Source: Daldinia sp. FL1419 (Eukaryota > Ascomycota > Sordariomycetes > Xylariales > Hypoxylaceae). From it: a stretch of 64,000 nucleotides of DNA. The notes beneath the pieces were generated by a model. The model ran no database searches. It was not told where the DNA came from and was given only the letters and a program-made list of their open reading frames with translations. The stretch lies in NCBI GenBank assembly GCA_025201765.1, contig MU623355.1:248001-312000 (forward strand), in the 5' to 3' direction. A program made the position numbers and the translations under genes. Shown here in pieces: positions 32,625-44,248 of this stretch; position 1 is the stretch's first letter; each line of letters opens with the position of its first letter.

Positions 32625-32787
32625 CGCGCATATCCGCAGCACCATTAGTGATTGATAATAGTTAGATATTTAGTATAGGGTCGTTGTACTGAATCTACAA
32701 TTCATCAATTCTTCGTCGCGAGAATATATGAGACCACCCTCGGGCTAGAACCTGACCCCGAGTTCGGCGATCGGTAGCATTTAGAGG

Positions 32788-35317
32788 TTAAGCATCGTTT
32801 CGTGATGATACAGCATCGTCTATCATGTTTCCATTGTTAACTGCAAAGAAGGAAGGGCCTAAATTTATTGGCTGCCCATAGCCGAAACTGTCGAAGTAGT
32901 TTTGCGCCGTTTCTTCAGGTATCTGGTCGAGGAATCCTACTGCGTGGCCAATGTTAATAGATGAATGAAGAAGGTCATCATCCAAGGTCGCTGATGCTGA
33001 CGCGTTCGATTCGTCCAAATTTTGTCGCAATACAGCGGTGATGGCTCTAGTTGCTTTTCGCGCTTCGGTAAGTGTATCTGCATCTTTCTCCCACAGGGTC
33101 TTGGCAAAAGTCAAAGCTTTGATAATATCATCCCTCCTATGCAAATACGAGCCTCTCGCGCTTGTCTGCTTTTCATCGAACCTGCTCAGCGCGAAACATA
33201 GCATCATCGTGGATTGCAGAAACTCGTAATTAAGAGAGATGGGTACCTTCCAACGAATTCCGAATAATATACCCCCTGGTTGAATCTCTTCACTCATTTT
33301 CTGCTGGTGCTCCAGTATTGCAAGTGCAGCGTCAATGCAGATATCGTTAGACCTTGCGTTTGTCGCTTCTACGGACCCTTTCATGAAGTTCCACCGGTGG
33401 AGAAGATATATAGCTTTCTGCACAAGGACATCCATGAACATGCCGTGAAGTATCGTAAGAGGATTATCCGCGATTGGTGCCTCAAGTGCTTTATATCTAA
33501 GCCATGAGGGTATAGCATCGACGGCCCTCTCAAGCTTAGAGGTTAGCATCATAATGGTGGATGATGAAGGTGGTCCCGCTTCGATTACGTCGTAAATCTC
33601 TGCCGTTACTCGAATTATCCTATCCCTCTGAATGATGTATAGGAGTGCAGTAGGTTCGGTTAAATGCCTCGCAGGTGGGATTTCATCATGCCCAACGTCT
33701 ATATCATAGTTGAACAAGTGTGTGGGTGGACGTGTATCGCATTGCGAATCTTTTATGATACGCGGCAGCCCTACTTGAGTGCTTGAAAAGAAGTCCATAT
33801 GATATAGGATAATCCAGAGGCGTCGTCGGTGTTCCGCCTGCAAGGGTCGGATGTTCCCCCAATGAGAGGGATCACGATGAAGGCCCATACGTAAAGCAAT
33901 CCGGATAATGACGCCAATCAGAATCCAGTTACTTACAGATGTGTCGATATTCACGTTACGTTCGACAAAATAGTATAACATCAGGGTTTCTATGGTGTAC
34001 TTGCCAGGACGGAGATAGTTCCCGGTGGTTAAGCAATGAGTCGTGAGGCTTCGATAAATCTCCAGTGTATTTTGGGCCTGGGTGATAGATAGGCCGTGAG
34101 GTACCACGTCTTGCTGCTGTAGAAAGGCAGATATGCTCATGACCTAGTAGATGAAATTTATATTAAGATTTACGCTCTAATCGTTGGGGGGTCCAAAACC
34201 TGCTCTGGACCAGATAAAGGAATAGGTATGTGGCTTACTGTAGACTGTGAGCTAATGTGGGCTAATAGCGATGTATGCGTGAAGGGGGGAGATATATAGC
34301 TAGATTTAGAGAACACTTACCACTAAATAAAAGTCCTATCCACATAATAGGGGTGGTGGAGGGGTTATCCCAAAAGGCCTCATACTGCACTTGGGATAAG
34401 CTAACGCTTGATAAAAATGGAAAATATGCCCGACCTCTGTAAGAAACGTGTTCCGGTGTAAGAGAACTATTAAGCGGCGATATCGAGTTAGCTAAAAGTA
34501 GATTCCTATTAACGCGTTCAATACCAATCAGCATACGCACAAGGACCCATCTCGTAATCGTTGAAAAAGCGGGATACGTGTCTATCGACGACCCTCCGCG
34601 GAGGCATCATAGCTACAATCTGTTCTCTCGGGAGACTAGGTGCACTATTAAGGATGGAGCGACTCGTAGACGGCGATCCCTGCATCAAGCCGGTATCGAA
34701 TAGAGGCGGCTCCAGGCTTACATTACTATCCGAGTACTCTTCCGGGTACTCCTCCGGAAGCTCGTTCTTGAGGTGCCGGATCTAGGAAGGTCATTAGACT
34801 GTGCGAAGTAGTCGTTATTCAAACTTACGTCGTCTAAAATGGTAACCCAATGGGAGCTTCCAGTATAAATTGCGTGGTTATCAGCGAGGCTCAATTTGCC
34901 CATATCGTCTACTACATTGCCATCTAGGTGTTGTAGACCATCGTCGCCAAGAGCGACATTTAGTGTTTCGCCGTTACTTGACGGTTGCCGCGAATTCTGC
35001 ACCATCTCAATCACGAGGTTTTCAAGACGAGCAACTCTCCGCCGCGCTTGCTGACCTCTAGTAAGAGGTCTATAGTCAACAGCATCTTTTCTCTCCTGCT
35101 CTGAGCAACTATAGACGCATTCTTCAGATTTGCCCCGTCGTGCGCAAGCAGCACAGGGGGATTGCCTATCGCAACGAAGCCTACAAAGGTTTTAGCACGG
35201 TCCATTAGGAGCTAGGCAGTGTCGCGAAACAGGGTCGGCTCACTTGCGTGCTCTACAGAAAGTGCAGCTCAAAATAGGCTTATCGCGTCTTCTACTATGA
35301 GTTGCTGATTGAGCCAT
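32788..35317 (-). CDS. Zn2Cys6 transcription factor with fungal-specific regulatory domain
   Basis: Proposed exons: 35317-35244, 35180-34829, 34781-34541, 34491-34321, 34261-34239, 34143-32788, 738 aa. The first splice completes the binuclear cluster: Cys18, 21, 28, 34, 37 and 46, in CTFCRARKLRCDRQSPC and ACARRGKSEECVYS. A basic linker and short coiled coil follow (QQARRRVARLENLVIEMVQN). QYEAFWDNPSTTPIMWIGLL begins the middle homology domain, and the last exon carries the fungal_trans core (ALRMGLHRDPSHW, EHRRRLWIILYHMDFFSSTQ). Two joins are uncertain: the acceptor of exon 4 (34491 chosen), and the passage from LLFS to MSISAFLQQQ. No direct splice keeps that frame; a 23-nt exon at 34261-34239 with good signals does. 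Otherwise a one-base shift would split the gene. It is convergent with the DHA2 transporter. Confidence 0.85.
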
Positions 35318-36110
35318 AGCTTAGATAGTACTTTCGAGTGTTCTCCTTTTCAAGAAACTTGGTAGAGCTAGGTAAGTTGTAGGTAAGTAGAACGTTTACC
35401 GTCCTCTAACGAGTAGGCAGGAAAATAGCTAGCGACCAAAGGGGCGGTCGGAATTGGCAGAATTCTACAAATATCTAACCTAACCGTTAATAAATACACG
35501 CACGCAACGGTATATTAAATTGCCAACCTATGGTCGGCGTATATATCGTGTATTTGGCATTGTTATACTATGGCCCTTTTGGGATCATAGGGGCAGTTTT
35601 GGTTAGTTTTCCTCTTCGTCGAACGTACCTAGATTAGGATACATAGAGATAAAGAGAGAGAAAACGATAAGTGTGTTGATTCCTGGAGAATTCTAAGTGG
35701 GGGGGATAGAGCGGTATATTCCGCTTTATTGGATTGGAATTACACTGAATTTGACATTCGGATCTGAACCACTAACTACCTCAAAACCCAAAATCGACCA
35801 AGGAAATACCGAAGCTATCCGCTACTAATATAGCTCTACGACCTTTTGATTGGGTATTATTCTTGCGTACCTCTGCCCGAATAGGTTGTGCAGATGAAGG
35901 AAACCTGGAAAAGAAAATTATTAATCCTATGACCCTCAAAGTTTCCTATCCTCATGGTCTGCAAATGGAATATCACAATAACTAGGTACTTCCTACAAAA
36001 AGCCTCTCTTATCTTATCCCTGTTACACCTACCTGGGAGAACCACCCAGGGACAAAAGTAAAAATAAAATTCGCCGGAAATAATCTCTAGATCAATAAAA
36101 ACATGTCCCC
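35318..36110. other. Intergenic, regulator promoter
   Basis: AT-rich region between two minus-strand genes. It includes the upstream DNA of the Zn2Cys6 gene and the 3' flank of the 1009-aa gene. AGCTAGGTAAGTTGTAGGTAAG near 35367 is a weak member of the TAGGTA family. No exon is seen. Confidence 0.5.
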
Positions 36111-39100
36111 TTAACTATCTTCCTCGACGACAGATTCAAGTTCGTCAAAATCGCGGATTACCGGACCGAGCCCATCAGAGCCATTCGGACTTAGAATAGG
36201 TGGTCCGCTCACACTTGAGGGGCTATGGCCGGAATCGAGAAAGCCGTCCATTCGTGTGACGTCTAGCTTTAGGTCCAGAGGCGCCGGCGCTTTGGTACGA
36301 CGTATGCCCATGCTTGCACTCATACCTTGCTGTGGCTGCAACTGTCTAGCCTCATCAAGCCTACCGCCGCCCAAACCTGCACTAACAGGCCCAAAAGTCG
36401 CATAGCTACGCTCGCTCCGGGTACCTCGAGAGCCGGCATGGCTCTTGTGTCCCTGGTAATTTCCTGCTGATGAAGATGGTCGAGTAATACTCGAGGCAGC
36501 ATCGTCCGAGCCACCCCATGTCGTAGTAGGTGTCGGTGGTGCGGCCATGGGTCCACTAGTAGCTGGAGATAACACGCTTCGCGGCGTATACCATCCACTA
36601 TTACTAGAACGGCTGGTTACGGTTCTTGGTGGTCGCGGAAACTTTTGTGCTTGCGCTCTCATCATACGCAGTACAGGATCACCCGAGTGCGCGTTAGAAT
36701 TAGTAGATGCGTCCGAATCACCACTTTCGCCACCGCTAGCGCTGCTATTCTGCCGCCAACTTCGAGGCACGAGCCAGCAGTGGGAGAGTTCATGGCAGGC
36801 CTCGGTTGCTGGAGCGGATGCACCCTCCCATGGCGGGGCCTTGGTACCTTTGAAGCGTGGTGAAAGATGGTACGATACGTTATCTTTATATCTAACGTTG
36901 GGCGCGTCGACAGACACGCTAGCTAGAGTCTGCAAGATGCCGTAGATAAGCACCCAACGGCCGCGACGAGCGACGAAGGGATCGACGATACCGACTTGAT
37001 CTGCCTTCTCAAATTTGACAAAACTTTCGATCAAATCAGATTGGGTAAAATCAGAACCCAGTATATATATATTAGTCGCTTCGGTATATGCTAGCTGTGC
37101 TCGTCTCTCAGCAATGCGATCGTGGGAAGATTGTTTTGCATTATTGTCCTTCTCCTTTTTAGACCTCTCTCGGCTGGAACTAGACGAGGACGTTGCGTTT
37201 GGTAAGATAGATTCGGGGACAAGCGGATAAGGGTGTGGAATATGGGGGAATCGCATACGGTTGTCGAATTCGATTAGCATATCTATGAGAGGAAGGTCGG
37301 GGGTATCTGGGTCGAACGACTTGTTACCACTTTCGGACACCATCATCCATTTTCGACTACTGCGCGTCTCCGATTCGTCCCATACAATATCTCGATTAAC
37401 CAAGTAGTCGTAAAGCGCACCAAAATCCTTTTGCATTTGCCTCGCCAACGTTCTACTAAGCCAAGTTTCATCTCCTTCCGCTGTTCTCGCACCAGTCTCG
37501 GGTGGAGGCCAGTAGCCGTGAATCTTGGCGTAATACGATACGAAGAACTGGCGTAGGCGCTCAGCCGTCTCCTTCGCGGCCCCCCTTGAGGCTGGGCCGG
37601 TTGTTGGCCATATGTCTCCGCAAGAGAATTCGGCAAGACGCTCTTCTGCAGCTTGTACACGAAGCTGCGTCTCAAGGCAAGCCCGCTCTAGGAGAGCTCG
37701 TGTAATGGGTGTGACTATTTTATAATCTGCGCAGGCTTCCAGTCGGGAGTACATCCCGGTACAATGAACGAACGCCTCGCACCAACCCTCCTCCCATCGT
37801 ACCTCCGGCATCTCTGACCACGCAAGTAATGACACGGCCGTCTCAGCATCATTGCGAGAGTCATCGATGCCACGAGCCGATAGATAATTCAGGATAGTAC
37901 TTAGGTTGTCAGCCTCAGGAGGCATATAAGCCGTAAGCCGCGCAAGTAGATCAGACAGCGCTTGGGAAAGTGATAAACCAACTAGGGAGGCATGGTATAG
38001 GAGCGCAAAAACGTTACGTGTTGTAATAGCGTATCTATGCGCATCGAGCTTTCCCATATTTGGTGGCGTCGGGAAGTACATCTCGTAAGAGATCTGGCCG
38101 TCAGTGTCCGTAAGACTAGTATCTTCGGACACCGGTGGTGTAGGCTGACCGTTTCGACCTAAATTGTAGCCAAGCTGCGGGTGTGAGCCATGAGGCCGTA
38201 ACATCGGTGGAGCTCCGATTGGTGAAGAGGGCGCGTGCATTCGTAAATCATAATCATCTTCCGTAGACCCTTCACGAAGGAGAGTAATAAGAAAACGAGA
38301 TTCTGTTGCTTCGATGATGTGGGAAGAGAGGCGGAAAGAAGGGTTGGGTCGCGGATTTTGTCCCTTGCGGCCGAAGAAGATTAGAACGTCACCGTTGGGA
38401 TCCCATAATTCAGGATCTTTCCGGAGCTTATTCCATCTTTGAACTGGTCTTCCAGCGCCTATCCAACGTTTAATAGGAGGTGTTGTCAATGGAGGAGGAA
38501 TCGGTGGTAGTTTCGCAGATGGTGGTGGAGAGACTATTTGCTGATATTCTGGATCCCATACTAATTGCTGCGGGGTTTGAATGGATGTCGAAGGGAGTTC
38601 ATGCACGTCGAAAAAATCGGTATCGTTGTAGGATCTCGAAGCGGTAGAAGACTCGGGTCTAGGGGCTTCCAAGGCCTTCTTCTTCTTATTTCCAAATGTG
38701 AAAGCCTTTGTGAGATTTTTACGGAACTCATCGCTCTTCTTATCTACTGCGCTTCGAAATCCCGATCGTTCTATACCTGACACGTCTTCCGTCCTCAAGA
38801 CTGGTTTCCTTGTCCTAGCGTATGCGAAGTCAGGCATCGGTCCCTGGTGTTGTTGACTATTTTCCTTCTTTCCCGACTCGCTTCCGCCGCTCTGACTTCC
38901 GGTACTAGGGTTGCCGAAGTCCGTAATCCGGGTACGATAACTGGCTAGGTCTGTCTCCCGTGACGGCTCAGAGAACTTGAGGAACCGCGCGTTTGTTGTA
39001 CCATATCCAGTACCTTGGGGAAAGCCTGGGTCATTGATTGAAACATCATCGCTCTCGGAATAACGACTACTCTCTGTAGACCGTACCCCCGACTTCGTGT

Positions 39101-39140
39101 CGGTGATTTTTTTCCTAACATAAGCGCTCCGCCCAGACAT
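36111..39140 (-). CDS. Large conserved-looking fungal protein of unknown function, 1009 aa
   Basis: Uninterrupted 1009-codon frame. The first 250 residues are Ser/Arg/Lys-rich and look disordered, with a basic stretch TKAFTFGNKKKKALE. A Pro-rich run (SPPPSAKLPPIPPPLTTPPI) leads to a denser core from IKRWIGAGRPVQRWNKLRKD through DPNGDVLIFFGRKGQ and FRLSSHIIEATESRFLITLL to HRYAITTRNVFALLYHASLV and WIYGILQTLASVSVDAPNVR-like text near residue 720. The C-terminal quarter is again Ser/Gly/Pro-rich. There is no signal peptide or membrane helix. The layout (disordered ends, one globular core with a cell-biology-type composition) resembles Pezizomycotina proteins carrying a domain of unknown function, possibly DUF8004, but I cannot verify that name. 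Function unknown. Confidence 0.8.
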   Translation of the reverse strand: MSGRSAYVRKKITDTKSGVRSTESSRYSESDDVSINDPGFPQGTGYGTTNARFLKFSEPSRETDLASYRTRITDFGNPSTGSQSGGSESGKKENSQQHQGPMPDFAYARTRKPVLRTEDVSGIERSGFRSAVDKKSDEFRKNLTKAFTFGNKKKKALEAPRPESSTASRSYNDTDFFDVHELPSTSIQTPQQLVWDPEYQQIVSPPPSAKLPPIPPPLTTPPIKRWIGAGRPVQRWNKLRKDPELWDPNGDVLIFFGRKGQNPRPNPSFRLSSHIIEATESRFLITLLREGSTEDDYDLRMHAPSSPIGAPPMLRPHGSHPQLGYNLGRNGQPTPPVSEDTSLTDTDGQISYEMYFPTPPNMGKLDAHRYAITTRNVFALLYHASLVGLSLSQALSDLLARLTAYMPPEADNLSTILNYLSARGIDDSRNDAETAVSLLAWSEMPEVRWEEGWCEAFVHCTGMYSRLEACADYKIVTPITRALLERACLETQLRVQAAEERLAEFSCGDIWPTTGPASRGAAKETAERLRQFFVSYYAKIHGYWPPPETGARTAEGDETWLSRTLARQMQKDFGALYDYLVNRDIVWDESETRSSRKWMMVSESGNKSFDPDTPDLPLIDMLIEFDNRMRFPHIPHPYPLVPESILPNATSSSSSSRERSKKEKDNNAKQSSHDRIAERRAQLAYTEATNIYILGSDFTQSDLIESFVKFEKADQVGIVDPFVARRGRWVLIYGILQTLASVSVDAPNVRYKDNVSYHLSPRFKGTKAPPWEGASAPATEACHELSHCWLVPRSWRQNSSASGGESGDSDASTNSNAHSGDPVLRMMRAQAQKFPRPPRTVTSRSSNSGWYTPRSVLSPATSGPMAAPPTPTTTWGGSDDAASSITRPSSSAGNYQGHKSHAGSRGTRSERSYATFGPVSAGLGGGRLDEARQLQPQQGMSASMGIRRTKAPAPLDLKLDVTRMDGFLDSGHSPSSVSGPPILSPNGSDGLGPVIRDFDELESVVEEDS

Positions 39141-40159
39141 GACACCTTGAGGGAGACTGATATTCCGCTCGCGCTCTTGTAAATATCCCTAGCTTGAGGT
39201 TATATGCTACGTGGAGCCTGACCCTTAACAATTATTTGGTTGAGACTAAATCCCTTTCAGCGACGTAATAGGGGTCCTAAGGGTGCCTCATGTAGCTCAT
39301 CCAATCCCAGCGAGGGTACGTCCGAAAGGGAAGTCCGTAGAAATATGTTAATAAATCGAACAGCAATGGTACTCGTTACGAGTCGCAAAGGGCGAACCGA
39401 AGAAGCACTTGCAATTATCTGTTCGCCTGAAGAGGCAAGTCACCTCAGCGTAACTCCTCAGAGGTAAGGTCACTTGAATGCATAGATACCAAGAAGGAGG
39501 TGAGCAAAGTTCCTAAGCCACGTGAGAAGGTTCGGCTGTCTTGGAATCGCGGGCGCGTATTCGAATATCTAACCAAGAACAAGAGCCGGAAATATTGATG
39601 CCCATGAATTAATAGGAGAGAAATCGATAGTCTAGAACACAAAGTCTCGGAAGGGTGGGCAACGTTAATATCTATCGCTTTGAACTCGATAATCAATGAA
39701 CCTGTGGCGTCTATTATTGCTTTTTGGCGATATTGGAAGACCCCTCTTCTCTCGTAAAGTTTTGGTTGCCAATAAGAGTCATATGATAGTGCTGACCTTG
39801 GAAAGAAGAAGGATATACTGAGCTTCTCATATAATATCTTGACCCTGTTCCTAGATAGTTATTTATCTCCGGGGATAGTATATATAGATTCACATCTTGA
39901 AGTATTGGCAATTAGGGAGACCGTCTGTGGTATATGGTATAGGTCAAGATAGATTGATACCCATGGGGGACGCCAGGGGGTTATCAGTACCGGGATCTCG
40001 ACTCCAGAGTATTGCTCGTAGTGTGACTGGCCTGCAGTATGATTGGCTCTCTTTTACTGCACGACAGCGCATGTTGATATCCCTGGATTTGTTTTCCAAT
40101 CGCACAGTTTTGTACCTCAGACCAAGCAGGCAAGCTTTCAGATCAGACAATTCAACAGG

Positions 40160-40235
40160 GATGGAGGGTAGGTAGGCACCAAATAGAACTTGGCCCTTAA
40201 CGTAGATACGTAGATAGGTACCTGCCTACCTACAT
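40160..40235. repeat. (GGTA)/TACCTA inverted cluster
   Basis: GGAGGGTAGGTAGGCACC at about 40163 and GATAGGTACCTGCCTACCTAC at about 40213-40232 form imperfect inverted copies. Confidence 0.6.
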
Positions 40236-40744
40236 ACTGTACCTATGACTATCCTATTCCTTGGAAGTACCAGACCCGTGGGAACTTCTTGTGGTAACGA
40301 ATCATTCATGAATGGTAGGGCCGTATGGTGCGAGTTTCGAAAAGAAATCACCGAGATCAACATAGCGGGCAGTAAGACGTGTGGATCGACAACCGTTAAA
40401 CATGGTGTTCAAGGAAGACCCATCCAGATCTCCCCGAGCTGGGGATTGATGTAGGGATGTAATTGATCAGGCACCTAGGGTGCCTTACACCTGGGTTCAC
40501 GGGGTACAGCTATACTGAATCCTATTGCTTGGCCTTTTTTTTTTCTTTTTTCAAAGGAAAGAAAGAGTGCGTACGCGTGTGTTTGAGAGCTGAGGTTTAG
40601 GATTGACGGACACCGAATTTAATAAATTTTCAGCTGAATATTGCTCTGCGCAGATATTTAATGCCGATATATTTGTTGATGTACTGCCGTTGTTGAGAAG
40701 CCCTAAATGTCGGAACTTACCCTGCTTATGTGTACCCAAGCTAT

Positions 40745-41182
40745 AGAAGTAGGTTAGATACCTACATAGGTACATGTACACTAGGTACGTTACCTATTGG
40801 GATTAATTCAGGGCTAAATTACAGGCTATATGTAAGATCAGGTAGGTTTATTACAGTGGCTATCCTAGGTCCATGTGCCACAAAGCACCCGCGCACTAAA
40901 CCTAACTATGAATTAAGCCTAACTAGTTACCTAGGTACATAGTTAGTTAGTTCCATAGTTACCGGGCATATACGGATGCTTACATGTAGATACCATGTAG
41001 ATACCTAGGTAGGTAGGTATCAAGTTCAATTAGTTAGACAGTTGAAATGCAAGTTGCCAATTCTATGCTTCATTTAACTGTTTTATAATCATATAACTCC
41101 TTACACAACCCCCCCCCAGGTACTTACCTACCGTTGGATACTAAATACCTAGGCACCCATCTACCTACCTAGGTACCTAAGT
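40745..41182. repeat. Dense TACCTAGGTA repeat field
   Basis: Many copies in about 440 bp: GATACCTACATAGGTACATG and ACTAGGTACGTTACC near 40757-40795, TAGTTACCTAGGTACATAG near 40923, ATACCTAGGTAGGTAGGTATC near 41000-41020, then CAGGTACTTACCTACC and ACCTACCTAGGTACCTAAG up to 41182. Copies occur in both orientations and as palindromes. No coding potential. Confidence 0.75.
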
Positions 41183-41929
41183 ATGGCATCTCAATCAATT
41201 TACGCACTGCCATTAACTATCAAGAAACTAAGACAACATTGAAGTTCACGCTTGACCTGACCGCCAAGTAACTTACATACCTGGGTACCTACCCAAATCA
41301 ACGTGTCCCCTCAAACATCATCCCTTACCTCCCTCGATGAATAACCAATTCTTCTTAGTTTCTTTCTAATATCAGAATTTCTGACCGCTTCATTCTTTTC
41401 GGGAAATATTTCATGTTTGCTTGCCGTCTTTTTCAGCTTCCTGGAAATTGCTAGCATACATCCGGGAACCCGCATTGGGTAAGACCGGCTAGACCGATCT
41501 TGACAAGACATGTCCACCTCCATTAGCTTATCAACTGCGTGCTACCTACACAGGAACCGCGTTTCTTTTGTCCCATGTTGTGCCCGCGTCGTGTTTGATA
41601 GGTATTACCTTACATAGTATCAGCTGCCTTAGCTCGAAACAGGGAGGGTAGCGACGTTGATCTTGTGGAACTAAGGATTCTGGTCGACATTTTCTTCTCT
41701 AGGTTTGTTAGTGATGATAAAACTAGGGAAGAACTCATCCGAACAGTGTCAATTCCATTAATCAACATAATCGAAGACGAGATGCGACGCAAAAGCTCAA
41801 GGAATCAAATTGTGATATCATGTCCATGAATGTCCTAGGTCAGCCTACAAATTAAACCCCTACGGAGAATTCAGACTCCAACTACCTACCATTACCGTCC
41901 AACGCCCTGGTAGTACGAGTAGTACTTAG

Positions 41930-41970
41930 CTACCTAAGTAGGTACCTAGGTTACCTAGATATGTAGGTAG
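41930..41970. repeat. TACCTAGGTA palindrome cluster
   Basis: CTACCTAAGTAGGTACCTAG followed by GTTACCTAGATATGTAGGTAG, palindromic members of the dispersed family. Confidence 0.65.
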
Positions 41971-42220
41971 ATGGGAATTATCTTACCAACCGCAAATTAC
42001 TTCTTATCATAATAAAATTATTATAAGGGAGGCGAGACATTAGCATCATAGATGGCTCAATTTAATAGCGGCTATTCGCGCAAGTACACTCAATTTTTGA
42101 GAAGCTAATAGCAATAGACATTTTATAGTTGTCGGGATGTAGTTAACCTCCACATTGCCATTGTCATTGGTATTCTTTATTCGCGATTTGCGGCATAGCG
42201 ACGAAACTGCAACACATTTA

Positions 42221-43007
42221 CTACTTTGCTGGCGCGATTCTTACTCCACGCTTTCTGCAACGCTCTTCAAACTTCGCGAATCGGGTGTCAGTCTGTCCCT
42301 TCCCAGTGGTGTAGCTTTCCTCCTTTGCCGAGGGTTCCCCGACGGGTTTCTTAGGAGTCTTTCCTGGAGCAAATGTAGGGGCTAGCGGACTGAATCTAGC
42401 CTGGGTGCGCTCAATGGGCCTTGGAGACTCCATACTATCTTTGACCTTGATTTGGGCGCCGGCAGAGGGGAGCTCGTTTTCAAGGGCCCCACAAGCATCG
42501 GCCTGGAGGCGAGCCTTGCTCTCGGCATCTTTCTTGTTAAACTCTTTGTTAAGCATTTCTTGTGTGGTTAGTAAGCGTAGTTGGTCAAATGGCTTTCTTA
42601 TACTTATTGGGAACTTACGGCCAGTCGTCTTTCTTACAGCCATCAAGTACTGCGAATACGGATTCGTCGAGCACCCGGCGAGTTCAGCGTCGTAAGCGTC
42701 TTTCCAGAGCCGGATTAAAGGGTTGCCATTACGCATGTGATACAGAATTGTCTCCCGAACCAAATGCATAAAAGGCTCCTGGTCAGCATGGTTCGCTAAG
42801 TTGAGGATAACTATAGTTGGTATTAATACTTGAAGGAGGCTGCCATTTTGTCATGATGGAGGAAAGCTCACTAGAACTAGGTGGAAAGAACTTGGCTACA
42901 GGCAGGCAGGTAGATTAGTATGTCATATCATCGAAGGAGATAAGCGAATGAGGCATACAATCGTACTTGCGGCTGTTTTGAGCAGCAGTAGTTCGCTGGC
43001 GATCCAT
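42221..43007 (-). CDS. Uncertain hypothetical protein, about 219 aa
   Basis: The main exon carries a 182-codon frame from 42769 to 42221. A two-exon model is 43007-42967 joined to 42839-42221 (127-bp intron, phases agree), giving 219 aa that begin MDRQRTTAAQNSRNLLQVLI. Features: a hydrophobic N-terminal stretch (LLQVLIPTIVILNLANHA), then HLVRETILYHMRNGNPLIRL and DAYDAELAGCSTNPYSQYLM, then a Lys/Glu-rich, Pro-rich C-terminal half with TPKKPVGEPSAKEESYTTGK. The frame is longer and more GC-rich than others in this repeat-rich interval, which supports a gene. No family is recognised, and the first exon is a guess. Confidence 0.45.
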
Positions 43008-43028
43008 GGCTAGAATCCTCTAATGATA

Positions 43029-43052
43029 CCTAGGTAGGTAGGTAGGTAGGTA
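43029..43052. repeat. (GGTA)n microsatellite
   Basis: Six tandem tetranucleotide copies following CCTA. This is the purest tetranucleotide member of the TACCTAGGTA family here and suggests how the family may expand. Confidence 0.8.
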
Positions 43053-43694
43053 GTCTTTCCTTTTGCGTGGTCAGCTGCGGATTGGTTATCTATAGGATGA
43101 GAAACTAGGTAAGTAGTCAGGAATCCTGGATAGTTAGTTCATTACGGATGAACCCTGGGTTGCGGCCGTATTGAGGGTAAGATTAGCTGGCTAGATTCTA
43201 CCCTGGTATGGAAGCAGGCAGCAAGGTACGGATTAGAAGGAAAGAGAAAAAAAAGAGAAATCACAGCTGAATAAATACCTGGGGATGTGCCGATGGGCGC
43301 TGGTCTTGAAAATAGCGAGCCAAACTGCGCGAAACTAAGAGGACAGACGACGATGTTTGCACGAAGCAAGCAAAATCATCATACATTGAGGACAAAGAGA
43401 AGCGTAAAGGAGTCTGAGTACTTTCGATTGGCCGGAATATACACCAATTTTCAACATTATGACATCGTCGCATAAAAGGAGTATGAGGTTTAGACGTTCA
43501 GCAGCCAGCAAAACGACGATTCAGATTATAGACGGTACCTAGCACCCGGTACCCCGGGGGTACGTTAGGTCATGGAAGCTGGGGGACAACGATGATTGTA
43601 AATAACGGACGCGTAGGTGGGATTTACTAATGTTGTGATGGAGGAAGTTTAAGAGAGACTTATTACCTTCCATGGTAATAGACGTATTTTTCAT

Positions 43695-44155
43695 TAGGTA
43701 GTAAGTAGGTTACCAGGTACACATGTACGTAGATAGACTTTGAAGCTTAAACCACGGGCATGGACATAAGTGATGCACCTAATAGGTACCTACCTAGGTA
43801 GAATGCACCTCTCTAATATGATGCGGCAACATGTATATTCATGCCAGGTCGGTGTAGTTACGAAGAAATGGAAGGTGCGAGGCGCTGTGCGGAAGTATAA
43901 AAGCCTTTCTGGGGAGTCTCCCCCATTTAACCTAGAATTCTCCAAGAATCAACACACTTATCGCTTTCTCTCTCTTTATCTCAGGTATGAGAATTTGGAG
44001 GTACATTAGGTACCTAGGTGGTGTGAAAGTTTCTTTCCTTAGGTGAGCCGTTAGGCGTTAAGTTTAACCCGAATTAGATGAAGAAGCAGGGCAGGTTTTA
44101 TAAATCCCCCAAAGTATTTATTTAACTTACCTAGGTGCCTAGGTATATACCTAGA
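43695..44155. repeat. TAGGTACCTACCTAGGTAG clusters
   Basis: Copies at about 43695-43725, 43780-43801, 44005-44020 and 44130-44155, including palindromic ACCTACCTAGGTAG and ACCTAGGTGCCTAGGTATA. Confidence 0.6.
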
Positions 44156-44221
44156 GTTGTTTATTGTTAGTTTAGTGGGAGTGATATATATTAATATGTA
44201 GTGATTAAATAAAAGAGACAT

Positions 44222-44248
44222 GAGAGAAAGAGAGAGAGAGAGAGAGAA
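44222..44248. repeat. (GA)n microsatellite
   Basis: GA dinucleotide run with one interruption (GAGAAAGAGAGAG type), about 200 bp downstream of the Jen1-type stop codon. Confidence 0.8.

Larger units (their letters stand above)
39141..42220. other. Gene-poor, repeat-rich interval
   Basis: Three kilobases without a supportable gene. The 39141-39240 part should be the promoter of the 1009-aa gene. From 40140 to 42000 the DNA has the densest TACCTAGGTA/(GGTA)n content of the window (separate entries). Short open frames such as 40245-40454 plus and 41311-41523 minus have no domains. A C9 run lies at about 41110-41118. Confidence 0.5.

Noticed and set aside
39141..42220. A hidden protein gene among the short frames near 40245 and 41311
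   Set aside because: The frames are 60-92 codons, lack domains, and overlap repeat-rich DNA on both strands.
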